Origin: Candidatus Sulfotelmatobacter sp.
GTDB lineage: Bacteria; Acidobacteriota; Terriglobia; Terriglobales; Acidobacteriaceae
Direction: 5' to 3'
Assembly: GCA_036500765.1 (NCBI GenBank)
Contig: DASYBM010000004.1
Coordinates: forward strand, 806,001-870,000
DNA length: 64,000 nt
Numbering within the stretch: position 1 is the stretch's first letter; every line of letters starts with the position of its first letter. Made by a program: the position numbers and the translations under genes. Under the pieces are notes generated by a model that was not told the origin of the DNA, searched no databases, and worked only from the letters and a program-made list of their open reading frames with translations. This document shows positions 9,561 to 17,656 of this stretch, one piece after another.

Positions 9561-10544
9561 ATGCGAAGACTGATTCTAGCTCTATGTTTTGGGGCGTTCG
9601 GTACCGCCGCTTTGCAGGCACAACAAAACGCTGCTCCAGAAACCGCACCCCCGCAAACGGCGCGGCAGGCGCTAATGGAAATGTTTTTCGGCAAGACGCA
9701 GGGGACATTCGCAAAACACCTGCCGGCAGCGACGTTGGCGGCGCTGGAGAAGTCGGGTGCCACCGCCTCTCTGCAACAGTATTCGGTAATGGCAAGCCAA
9801 CTCCAGACACAGGGCAAGAATGTGCAGACGTTCGAAACCGGTTCGCTGTTAATGTCTGCGGAAGATCCCAAGCTGGGGCAGAAATTCGAAGTCACGGTGG
9901 TGAACGACGCATTGCGCGGCGATCAGGATGACCTTGAACTGTCGTTTCAGGTCTATAAGGATGGCAAGCTCCAGTTGTCGCCCTTCATGCCACAGATGAC
10001 CTTCTCGATGAAACAGGAATCGCAGGTTTGGAAACTGAACGAAATTTCGATCACACTGCACCTGCCGCTGGCCGATCCGGAGTTTTTGAAGGCGATCACG
10101 GAGAAGATGGCGCCGAAGTCCGCGGCGACAGCGGTCTTCGTGCCGCACACGGAAGGGACTACGCCGCAGGTCGGGGGCAGCGACGCAATGGTGCTGGCGG
10201 CGATGCGAACCATTCTCACCGCGGAAATCGCGTACGCCAGCAGTTATCCAGCGGTCGGGTTTACTTGTTCGCTTTCGAGCCTGGATGGCTTTGGTGGGGG
10301 AGCTCCGAACGAGCATCAGGCGATGTTGATCAACAGCGGATTGGCGAGCGGGAAGAAGTATGGATTTGTTTTCACTCTGTCGGAGTGCAGCGCAGCACCG
10401 GCCACGGGCTTTCATCTTACGGCAGCGCCGAATGCGAATTCGTTTGGACGGAAAGCATATTGCGCGGATCAGTCGGGCGTAATTCGTTCTTCGAGCGACG
10501 CGAATGCGGCGAGTTGTCTGGCGAGTGGGACGCCCGTGCAGTAA
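9561..10544 (+). CDS. Secreted protein with C-terminal pilin-like domain
   Basis: 327 residues with a Sec signal peptide (residues ~1-20, LALCFGAFGTAALQAQ). Residues ~25-205 form an unassigned domain with alternating beta-type segments. Residues ~213-325 resemble the globular part of the short pseudopilin-like proteins common in Acidobacteria: MRTILTAEIAYASSYPAVGF, then CSLSSLDGFGG, IDS/INS-GLASGKKYGF, and a closing DQSGVIRSSSDANA. The hydrophobic N-terminal methylated helix of a true pilin is missing, so this domain has been placed on a secreted carrier instead. The start ATG follows GGGAGAACACC. No neighbour explains it. Confidence 0.65.
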   Translation: MRRLILALCFGAFGTAALQAQQNAAPETAPPQTARQALMEMFFGKTQGTFAKHLPAATLAALEKSGATASLQQYSVMASQLQTQGKNVQTFETGSLLMSAEDPKLGQKFEVTVVNDALRGDQDDLELSFQVYKDGKLQLSPFMPQMTFSMKQESQVWKLNEISITLHLPLADPEFLKAITEKMAPKSAATAVFVPHTEGTTPQVGGSDAMVLAAMRTILTAEIAYASSYPAVGFTCSLSSLDGFGGGAPNEHQAMLINSGLASGKKYGFVFTLSECSAAPATGFHLTAAPNANSFGRKAYCADQSGVIRSSSDANAASCLASGTPVQ

Positions 10545-10597
10545 CCGCGAGGGTTCTTGCACGTTAACAATGCGAAGGCGAGAGGCCCCTCCCGACA

Positions 10598-10620
10598 GCC
10601 GGCGGGGACGCCGGCGCTAC
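10598..10620. repeat. Palindromic element with trailing GCTAC
   Basis: Arms GCCGGCG (10598-10604) and CGCCGGC (10609-10615) with a GGGA loop, then GCTAC. It overlaps the stop codon of the DHH gene. The preceding GCGAAGGCG (about 10572) matches the first hairpin of the double element in bshB1, so this looks like a decayed copy of the same unit. Confidence 0.65.
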
Positions 10621-11606
10621 TTTGCCTTTTTCTGCCGGATGGCGCCGCGCAGTTCCGCCACGATTTCCTGTGATGCTTTAATGGCCGCGGCGTGCTGGTT
10701 CACATTGAACGAGATGGCGCCGACGCGGGCATGGCCGCCGCCGCCATAGCGCTCACAGATGCGCGCCAGGTTCACTTCCGGTTCCTGCGGCGCCCAGGGA
10801 TTCGATCCCACCGAAACTTTCACCCGAAAACTGCTCTTGCTGAGGCCCACGCTATAGACCGATTCAGGATGCAGGTAATAGGGAATAAATTTGTTGTAGC
10901 CTTCGAGATCGTGATCGGTGACGTCGAAGAAGATGGTCGCGTCTTTGCATTCCGTGCGCTGCTCGAGAATGCCGATAGACAGTTCATGGCGTTTGAGGAG
11001 CGGCGGAAGCAAGGGGGCGACGAAAGGCTCCTCGAGAATTTCGGCCAGAGATTTCGTGGCCAGCAGCGGAATGAGGTTGGGGACGAAGCCGTGATCGGGC
11101 GCCGATTCGATGACCATGGTGAGCTTCATGGCGGGAGCTTCCATGCCGACGGCAGTCTTGGCGTCAGGATAGAGGGCGCCGTCGATGATGTCGGTCCAGT
11201 GCACGAGATCGGCCACGGGCGCGGGATCAAAGCCGAAACGCTGTTGCCCGATCATGGCGATGAAACTGGTGCAGGACTTGAAATCGGGATCGTAGAACTT
11301 GCGATTGCTCTGGTCGCGCTCGAAATGCTCGGCGTCGGCGGGCGAGAGGAACGCGCTCTCATGATGGTCGAACCACCAGGTTATTCTTGGCGAACTGGAG
11401 TACTTGAAATCGACGATGGCGTTTTCGTCGCCGTCGAATTCTTTCTCGTCGAATAGCGCCCCGGCGCGATGCACGAGGCCAGTAAAGACGAAGTTGACGT
11501 CGCTGCGAATGCGCTCGCGATAGAAGCGTGAAAAGAGTGCGGCGGAAGAAGCTCCGTCAAAGCATTTGTCGTGGTAAAAAACCCGTACGCGCAATGAAAT
11601 CCCCAT
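10617..11606 (-). CDS. DHH/DHHA1 family phosphoesterase
   Basis: 329-residue protein of the DHH superfamily (relatives include RecJ, nanoRNases and oligonucleotide phosphodiesterases). The DHH motif appears in WWFDHHESAF (~residue 80) and an early metal site in FYHDKCFDGASSAA (~residue 10). The DHHA1 substrate-binding GGGH appears as YGGGGHARVGA near the C-terminus. A Mn2+-dependent phosphoesterase acting on short nucleic acids or nucleotides is expected; the exact substrate is not evident. ATG 11606 has GAGG immediately upstream; an in-frame start at 11636 is less likely. Its stop codon lies inside a palindromic GCTAC element. Confidence 0.78.
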   Translation of the reverse strand: MGISLRVRVFYHDKCFDGASSAALFSRFYRERIRSDVNFVFTGLVHRAGALFDEKEFDGDENAIVDFKYSSSPRITWWFDHHESAFLSPADAEHFERDQSNRKFYDPDFKSCTSFIAMIGQQRFGFDPAPVADLVHWTDIIDGALYPDAKTAVGMEAPAMKLTMVIESAPDHGFVPNLIPLLATKSLAEILEEPFVAPLLPPLLKRHELSIGILEQRTECKDATIFFDVTDHDLEGYNKFIPYYLHPESVYSVGLSKSSFRVKVSVGSNPWAPQEPEVNLARICERYGGGGHARVGAISFNVNQHAAAIKASQEIVAELRGAIRQKKAK

Positions 11607-11805
11607 TCGCCTCACAGTTCCCGCCAGCGCGACCACGCAGCAGGCGTGGGATGGCGACGCGGGTAAAAGCTACTAGGATTGATAGCTTACAGGAAGAAAG
11701 TCAAGGGCGGGAGATTGAGGCGCTAAGTCAGGGTCGAGTCGCGAGTTCGTCCCAGGTCGGTACGAACTCGCGAAATTCGACGAAGTAGTAGCGCTACGGC
11801 ACCCA

Positions 11806-12255
11806 CTAGATCGCGTTCGCCTGCTTTTCCGCCATGTCGCCGATCACGGGCAGTTTGTACATCTGTCCCTGGTTCGCTTTCATCAGCAGGATGATCCAAA
11901 AAACAAATCCGCCCAAGCTGACCACAAGGTGCAGGGGCAAGGTGATCAGCGCCATGAAGGGGACAAAGGTAAAAATCGACAGGCCGATGTGTAGCGCCAG
12001 CAAGGCTCCCGCGAAGAACAGACACTGCCAGGCGTGGAAACGGATAAAGCGATTCCGGTTATACGGTTCCATCACCAGAAAAATAATGGCTGGAATGATG
12101 GTGATATAAGCCAGCATTCCGGCCACATTGTCGGTCATGCCGCCCGCGGCGGCGGTGGTAGGCGTTGGGGGCACCGTGGCAACTCTTCCCGCGCACACCG
12201 AACACGTCGTGGTGCCGTCTGCGATTTGTGCGCCGCACATATTGCAAAAAGCCAT
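11806..12255 (-). CDS. Zinc-ribbon membrane protein (DUF4870-like), copy 1
   Basis: 149 residues. An N-terminal zinc ribbon (CNMCGAQIADGTTTCSVC) is followed by a Pro/Thr/Ala linker and three to four membrane helices starting at NVAGMLAYITIIPAIIFLVM. The signature PYNRNRFIRFHAWQCLF and the C-terminal GQMYKLPVIGDMAEK are typical of DUF4870-like proteins. The family's role is unknown. ATG 12255 has AAGGAGGAAC upstream, which decides the start. A paralogue lies directly upstream (12396-12899), so the pair is a tandem duplication. Confidence 0.75.
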   Translation of the reverse strand: MAFCNMCGAQIADGTTTCSVCAGRVATVPPTPTTAAAGGMTDNVAGMLAYITIIPAIIFLVMEPYNRNRFIRFHAWQCLFFAGALLALHIGLSIFTFVPFMALITLPLHLVVSLGGFVFWIILLMKANQGQMYKLPVIGDMAEKQANAI

Positions 12256-12395
12256 GGGGATGTTCCTCCTTGAGTCGGTTGGAATTGGGGGGAGCGGTTC
12301 TTGCAGACTGAGCCAGACCGCCGCCAAGCGACGCAGCGGCACGTTATCAAAAAGACATTCGCAATGCAATCAACATTTTGACGGGTAGGACAGAA

Positions 12396-12899
12396 TCAGG
12401 GGGCACCGGCGTAGTGCGCCGCAAATTCACCGAGCAGGGGCAGTTGAAACATTTCTCCCTGAAAAGCCTTGACCAGCAGGACCAACCAGATCACAAACAG
12501 TCCGAGCGCGACCACGATCGAGACCAGCACCACGATCGGCGGGCCGAGCAACGGGATGATGAACAGTACAACGCTGGCAAGTTTAAGGGCTATGGCCAGC
12601 AGGATTCCACCCATCCACAGCACCAGGCATTGGGCGGAATGAAAGCGCACGAAGCGATTCTTTTTATACGGCTCGAGGACCAGGAAAAGAATGGCCGGGA
12701 CGAACGTAAGGTAGGCGATCGCTCCAGCAACGTTTTCCGGCAGGGATCCGACCTTACCGTGCGTGTCGGACATGGCAGACTTCCCGTCGGCCCGCTGATC
12801 GGCCATAGACCGTCCGCAACCGGGACAGAATGCAGCCGTCGCAGGCATTTGAGCCGCGCAGTGCGGACACGAGGTCGGCGGGACGGGGGCAGCATCCAT
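12396..12899 (-). CDS. Zinc-ribbon membrane protein (DUF4870-like), copy 2
   Basis: 167 residues, paralogous to the next gene downstream. It has the zinc ribbon CPHCAAQMPATAAFCPGC, then a polar linker, then helices from NVAGAIAYLTFVPAILFLVL. It shares PYKKNRFVRFHSAQCL and GEMFQLPLLGEFA with copy 1. ATG 12899 is the only ATG near the N-terminus; a TTG at 12935 would add 12 residues. No strong ribosome-binding site is visible. It begins 41 bp after the stop of the Fur gene on the same strand, so the order fur-copy2-copy1 may be one transcript. Confidence 0.74.
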   Translation of the reverse strand: MDAAPVPPTSCPHCAAQMPATAAFCPGCGRSMADQRADGKSAMSDTHGKVGSLPENVAGAIAYLTFVPAILFLVLEPYKKNRFVRFHSAQCLVLWMGGILLAIALKLASVVLFIIPLLGPPIVVLVSIVVALGLFVIWLVLLVKAFQGEMFQLPLLGEFAAHYAGAP

Positions 12900-12939
12900 T
12901 GTGGCGACAATATCAAAGCGCGCGATGGGCGGCAAATGT

Positions 12940-13422
12940 CTAACCCGCGTTCCGGCAATCTTCGCAGACGCCGTAGATCTGGAACGTGTGCCGGGTGGTG
13001 ACGTAGTTATATTTGTGGCCGATTTCCTGTTCGAGCTGGCCGACTTCCTGGGAAAAGAACTCGACGGAACTGCCGCATCCGGTGCAGACCATGTGGTGAT
13101 GGCTGCGGCGATTGTACTGGTGTTCGAAGCGGGCGATGCCGTCGTGGAAGGCGACTTCGCTGGCTAATCCGCACTCGGCCAGCAGCTTCAGGGTGCGATA
13201 TACAGTGGTGTAGCCGATACGTGCGTCCTTTTTCTGGACGAGGCGATGCAGTTCGTCGGTAGAAAGGTGGTCGCGGGTTTCGAGGAAGGCCCGGAGAATG
13301 GCGTCGCGTTGCGCGGTCTGCTTCAGGCCGACGCCCTTCAGGTGCTTGTGCAGGATCTCCTGGGCTTCGCGGACCATCTGGCGCGAGATGGTGGGCTGGT
13401 CATCAATGCGCTTCTGAAGCAT
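12940..13422 (-). CDS. fur: Fur family metal-responsive repressor
   Basis: 160-residue Fur-superfamily regulator. The N-terminal winged helix includes LKQTAQRDAILRAF and the recognition helix region GYTTVYRTLKLL. The dimerisation half has the metal-binding HHHMVCTGC (residues ~112-120) and a second Cys pair (CEDC near the end), which form the structural zinc site. Length and motifs fit Fur itself slightly better than Zur or PerR, but the sequence alone does not fix the metal. A near-perfect Fur-type palindrome lies 45 bp upstream (13467-13487), between this gene and the divergent acylase gene, suggesting autoregulation. Confidence 0.85.
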   Translation of the reverse strand: MLQKRIDDQPTISRQMVREAQEILHKHLKGVGLKQTAQRDAILRAFLETRDHLSTDELHRLVQKKDARIGYTTVYRTLKLLAECGLASEVAFHDGIARFEHQYNRRSHHHMVCTGCGSSVEFFSQEVGQLEQEIGHKYNYVTTRHTFQIYGVCEDCRNAG

Positions 13423-13466
13423 GGGGAGGGATTAAGTCAGCATAGTCAGGATACCATCCGTCATCT

Positions 13467-13487
13467 TGAAAATGAAATTCATTTTCA
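13467..13487. promoter_or_regulatory. Fur-type operator (10-1-10 palindrome)
   Basis: TGAAAATGAA, one central A, then TTCATTTTCA: both arms are perfect inverted repeats. This resembles the classical Fur box core GATAATGAT-ATCATTATC. It sits 45 bp before fur and 52 bp before the divergent penicillin-acylase gene, so one site could control both. Confidence 0.75.
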
Positions 13488-13538
13488 GCGTGAGCGGTCC
13501 GCAGCCACGTGGAATACAATCAGAGATTCTCATTTCTC

Positions 13539-16025
13539 ATGAGCACCTTCGCCGAAATCCGTACGCCAAGCACTCGACGATCGCCCTTGCTCCGCAGTCT
13601 ACTGTGGCTGCTACTGGCGGCGCTGCTGCTTCTAGCGGGGCTGGTGGGCTATGCCTATCATGTCGCGTACTCGGCCCTCCCCCAACTCGACGGACAATTG
13701 CTGGTCAGCGGACTCTCATCCCCAGTCACGGTCACGCGCGAGGCGCACGGCGTGCCGACGATTGAAGCGGCGAGCCTCGCCGATCTTTTCTTCGCTCAAG
13801 GCTATGTCACCGCGCAGGACCGGCTGTGGCAGATGGACATCATGCGTCGCTACGGCAGTGGCGAGCTGTCGGAGATTCTCGGAGAGGACACGCTGAAGAT
13901 CGACCGCGAACAGAGAATACTAGGCCTGCGGGCAGCGGCAAAGAAGTCCCTGGGGATGGCCAGCGAACGCGATCGCAGCTACTACGAGGCTTACGCGCGC
14001 GGCGTAAACGCCTACATTGGGACCCATGGCGATCGGCTGCCCATTGAGTTTCGCATTCTGCGTTACACGCCGAAGCCGTGGCAGTCGGAAGATTCGGTCG
14101 TGGTGGCCAACTCGATGGTGAAGGATTTGAACTTTCACTATTTTTTCGACGCGCTGGCCCGGGAGAAAATTCTGGCCAAACTTGGGCCGGAATTGACCGC
14201 GGACTTGTATGTGAATCGCTCATGGCACGATCATCCGCCGACCGTGATGCGCGAGGATCTGACCCAGCCCGACAGCAATTCTGACTCAGACGACGAAGAT
14301 GACGACGACTCGCCCGACAATTCGGTCACGCAGCGAAGCGCGCCGACGGTTTCACCGGTCGGCCTGATGGCGGAAGAGGGCTTACCGGTCAATGGATCCA
14401 ACAATTGGGTCGTTTCCGGGGCCCACACAGTGACGGGCAAGCCGCTGCTTTCGAATGATATGCATCTCGGCCATCAGATGCCTAACCTGTGGTACGAGGC
14501 GCATCTGCACTCCGGCACTTTTGATGTTGTGGGCGTGACTCTGCCGGGCATGCCGTATGTAATCGTGGGCCACAATCAGCGCGTCGCGTGGGGATTTACA
14601 AACGTCGGACCGACTGTAACCGATGTCTTCATTGAGAATTTCGACGCGCAGGGTGCGTACCAGGCTCCAGGCGAATGGGTGCAGCCCGAACATCGCGCCG
14701 AAACAATTCACGTCAAAGGTAAGCCGGACGTGAACGTGGATGTGAAAATTACGCGGCATGGGCCGATCATCACCGAACTCGTTCCGGGGGAAACCAGGCC
14801 ACTGGCGCTGCGCTGGACGCTCTATGACGGATTGCACATTCCCTTCTTCGATGTGAACGCCGCTCAGAACTGGGACGAATTCTGCCGCGCATTTTCGCAA
14901 TTGGATGCGCCCGGGCAGAACGTCGTGTATGCCGATGTGGACGGCAACATTGGATATCACGCGACGGGCAAGGTGCCGATCCGCGCCGCTGGCGACGGCA
15001 GCCTGCCGCAGAGCGGCGCCGACAACATGCACGAGTGGACTTCTTACATTCCGTTCGAGAAGTTGCCCAGCATTTATAACCCGCCGTCCGGAATCATTGC
15101 GACGGCGAACGGAAGAATTACTCCAGACAATTATCCCAATTCGATCAGCATGGAGTGGGAGGCGCCGTGGCGCACGGCGCGCATTTATCACGTGCTGGAA
15201 TCGGGACGCAAATTCTCCGCGACGGACATGCTGGCGCTACAAACCGACGTTCACTCGGAGGCAGACTTGTTCGCGGCGGAGCGCTTTGTCTATGCCGTCG
15301 ATCATGCTTCCAAGCCATCGCCGCGGGTGAAACAAGCAGCGGACCTGATGCGCGGCTGGGACGGGCGCATGCAGGCTTCATCCGCAGTGCCGACGATCGC
15401 TGAGAATTCAATGCTGCAACTGCGGCGTTTGCTGCTGGAGCCGAAGCTCGGTAGCGCACCAGCGGATTCCGGAAAGCAAGACGAAAGTCTAAGCTGGAAA
15501 ACCTATTCGTGGGAGATGCGCTCGGTTTGGATGGAAAATATTATGCTGCACCGGCCAAAGCGCTGGCTGCCGGAGAAATATCCCAACTATGAGGAACTGC
15601 TTACCGCCGCAGTGGAGGCGGCAGTGAATGGTCCGGAAGTGCCGAAAGACTTGGCCTCGTGGCGCTGGGGTACGTTCAATGCCGTGCAGATCGAACATCC
15701 GATTCTGGGAAAGATTCCATTGATCCAACAATGGTCCGGGCCGGGAGTCCAGGAGCAGTCTGGCAGCGGATATACGGTAAAGGCGGTGTCGCGGCATCAC
15801 GGCCCGTCAGAGCGATTCACGGCAAACCTGGCCGACCTGGACCAGTCGACGCTCAACATTGTGACCGGGCAGGGCGGGAATTTTCTTAGCCCCTATTACA
15901 TGGATCAATGGAAGGCATGGTATGGGGGCACGACATTCGCTCTGCCGTTCAGCGCAAAGGCGGTGGACGCGGCGAAGGCGCACAGGATCCTGCTGGGACC
16001 GGTCAGCCCAAGCGCGCAACCATGA
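13539..16025 (+). CDS. Penicillin acylase family protein (Ntn hydrolase)
   Basis: Exported Ntn-hydrolase precursor of 828 residues, related to penicillin G acylase and acyl-homoserine-lactone acylases, which hydrolyse amide bonds and mature by self-cleavage. A membrane/signal segment occupies residues ~18-42 (LLRSLLWLLLAALLLLAGL). The alpha chain has the LFFAQGYVTAQDRLWQMD signature. The nucleophile is Ser287 in NGSNNWVVSG, the predicted N-terminus of the beta chain. The spacer before it is unusually acidic (DSDDEDDDDS). Later NDMHL, HGPI and YADVDGNIGYHATGK are also family-typical. ATG 13539 is preferred over GTG 13509. It is divergent from fur with a Fur box between them. The substrate is unknown. 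Confidence 0.88.
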   Translation: MSTFAEIRTPSTRRSPLLRSLLWLLLAALLLLAGLVGYAYHVAYSALPQLDGQLLVSGLSSPVTVTREAHGVPTIEAASLADLFFAQGYVTAQDRLWQMDIMRRYGSGELSEILGEDTLKIDREQRILGLRAAAKKSLGMASERDRSYYEAYARGVNAYIGTHGDRLPIEFRILRYTPKPWQSEDSVVVANSMVKDLNFHYFFDALAREKILAKLGPELTADLYVNRSWHDHPPTVMREDLTQPDSNSDSDDEDDDDSPDNSVTQRSAPTVSPVGLMAEEGLPVNGSNNWVVSGAHTVTGKPLLSNDMHLGHQMPNLWYEAHLHSGTFDVVGVTLPGMPYVIVGHNQRVAWGFTNVGPTVTDVFIENFDAQGAYQAPGEWVQPEHRAETIHVKGKPDVNVDVKITRHGPIITELVPGETRPLALRWTLYDGLHIPFFDVNAAQNWDEFCRAFSQLDAPGQNVVYADVDGNIGYHATGKVPIRAAGDGSLPQSGADNMHEWTSYIPFEKLPSIYNPPSGIIATANGRITPDNYPNSISMEWEAPWRTARIYHVLESGRKFSATDMLALQTDVHSEADLFAAERFVYAVDHASKPSPRVKQAADLMRGWDGRMQASSAVPTIAENSMLQLRRLLLEPKLGSAPADSGKQDESLSWKTYSWEMRSVWMENIMLHRPKRWLPEKYPNYEELLTAAVEAAVNGPEVPKDLASWRWGTFNAVQIEHPILGKIPLIQQWSGPGVQEQSGSGYTVKAVSRHHGPSERFTANLADLDQSTLNIVTGQGGNFLSPYYMDQWKAWYGGTTFALPFSAKAVDAAKAHRILLGPVSPSAQP

Positions 16026-16080
16026 ATCGCGTGGGCCCGGACGCATTCTACGGGCAAAAATCTTTTGGGTATTTGTTGCC

Positions 16081-16105
16081 GGCGGACGAATGCGTCCGCC
16101 GCTAC
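16081..16105. repeat. Palindromic element with trailing GCTAC
   Basis: Arms GGCGGACG (16081-16088) and CGTCCGCC (16093-16100) with an AATG loop, then GCTAC (16101-16105). It lies in the 85-bp space between the convergent acylase and lipoprotein genes, where it could also act as a bidirectional stem. Confidence 0.62.
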
Positions 16106-16110
16106 ATGTC

Positions 16111-17427
16111 TCAAAAGAAGTCGATAGCCTTTACATCGCCAACGTAGCCGATGATATTGATGGTGCCTTGCTGCAGGAAATCGTTGATCAGCAGAATATC
16201 TTTGGTGGTGTCATAGACGCGGAGATTGCCGCCTTCTGCTACGTACTCGACAGTACGGGAGTTAAAGCCTTGCAAGCCGTTCACGTCGCCGTTGTCGGGC
16301 GGGATGAGCACCGAATTGTCAGCAGTGTGAAAGATCGACAAGCAACCGCGGACTTCCCCGCTGGGATTATTGACGTTGCCGATGTTAGTGCAGTCATAAG
16401 ATCCGATGAAGAGCTGGCCGTTGGTGGTCAAGTCCATGCGGTCATGAAAGCCGTCAGTGATTATGGCGCTACCGGTCACTGTTCCTGAGCCGAGATTAAC
16501 AATGTCGAGCCGTCCGCAGATCGTGGCCGCGGTCTGCTGGCCGGTGTTGCTCAACTGTCCAGTGCAGGTGTTATTGGAAGGCGAAGTGCCGGCGACGTAG
16601 AGCGTGGATCCGCTGAGCAGCGCCATGGTGGCGGCATCGACGGGAATTGTGCTGGTGATCTTGAGGCTGGGCAGATCGAAAACCGCGACGCTGGCCTGCA
16701 CGCCGCCGCACTGTGGACCGCAGTTCATGATGTAAGCGGTGCTTCCGCTGACCACGCCAAAAACTGGACGGTCGAAGCCGGGAACAATCGTACATACGGA
16801 ACTGGGAAGATTGGTGGAGAGGCAACTGGTGTCGACCGGAGGCACAGCGTTGCCCGGAGTCAGCACGGTCACCGAGTTGGAATCGTTACTCAGAACGACA
16901 AGTTGGGTCCCGGTCGAATCTGAGATAACCGTTTGCGCATTTGGAACCGCGATGGTGGTGAGCCCTCCACTGGAGAAATTCATCACGTCAATCGCGCCGA
17001 TGAAGGAAAAGCCGGGGACGGTAGCCGTAGGAACCGCGGCGTATCCGATGCCCTGTGCAGTCGGGACCACCATGCTGTTGGTAGGCCCCTGCAACTGGAT
17101 GTGGCCGATGCTGCTTTCCTTGACCGTGTCTACGGCATAAACCGAATTGCTGCCGGCGTCGAAGGCTGCCGCGAGATTGAGGGTAGGCGTCACAACCATC
17201 AGCCCCGGAGAAGTCCCCGCGCTCAGTGGAGCAAGCCGTGGGATCGTATCGTTATAGGCATCGAGAATCACCAGGCTGCCAGAAGTGACAGCCGAAGTCA
17301 CTCCCTGAGATGCCAACACACGATACGGCAACCCACTGGGTGGATCCGTCTTGGAGCTACCGCCGCAGGAAACAAGGGTGAGGCTGCCCCACACTCCAAG
17401 CACAACAACGAAGATGCGTCTCTTCAA
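16111..17427 (-). CDS. Lipoprotein with YVTN-like beta-propeller repeats
   Basis: About 438 residues. Starting at TTG 17427 gives a textbook lipoprotein signal: KRRIFVVVLGVWGSLTLVSC, with lipobox LVSC followed by GGSS. AGGAG lies 8 nt before this TTG, whereas the upstream ATG (17448) is preceded only by pyrimidines; this is why I choose the TTG. The mature part consists of repeated beta-strand units of the type VYAVDT..., IGAIDVMNF, VAVFDLPSLKITSTIPV and LDIVNLGSGTVTGS, i.e. a surface-exposed seven-bladed-propeller style fold. Several Cys (CSLSTNLPSSVC, CGPQCG) may form disulfides. Function unknown; relatives are described only as hypothetical or YVTN proteins. Confidence 0.68.
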   Translation of the reverse strand: MKRRIFVVVLGVWGSLTLVSCGGSSKTDPPSGLPYRVLASQGVTSAVTSGSLVILDAYNDTIPRLAPLSAGTSPGLMVVTPTLNLAAAFDAGSNSVYAVDTVKESSIGHIQLQGPTNSMVVPTAQGIGYAAVPTATVPGFSFIGAIDVMNFSSGGLTTIAVPNAQTVISDSTGTQLVVLSNDSNSVTVLTPGNAVPPVDTSCLSTNLPSSVCTIVPGFDRPVFGVVSGSTAYIMNCGPQCGGVQASVAVFDLPSLKITSTIPVDAATMALLSGSTLYVAGTSPSNNTCTGQLSNTGQQTAATICGRLDIVNLGSGTVTGSAIITDGFHDRMDLTTNGQLFIGSYDCTNIGNVNNPSGEVRGCLSIFHTADNSVLIPPDNGDVNGLQGFNSRTVEYVAEGGNLRVYDTTKDILLINDFLQQGTINIIGYVGDVKAIDFF

Positions 17428-17656
17428 ACGGCAGGCTCCTAACGACATGAAAAAGGAAGATTTAATTGCGAAATGCTGGATTATAGCAGACCCGGAACTA
17501 CTCCTCCGGAGCGACGCGCCCGGAATGAAACCGAGTCTAAACGACGTTTTCCGCTCCCTCCTTAGAATCGTCGAAAACAGTGACTTCTGCATCAGTGCTG
17601 CGGCATAGCTCGGGAGGTGCACGAACTGATTTGATCCTGTATTCTCAAAAGACTAT

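Noticed and set aside
14382-15191. 269-residue open frame on the minus strand
   Set aside because: Antisense to the penicillin-acylase gene, with typical shadow composition.
17449-17656. Cobalamin or SAM riboswitch before the methyltransferase/MTHFR gene
   Set aside because: I looked for B12-box or S-box core sequences in the ~200 bp leader and saw none.
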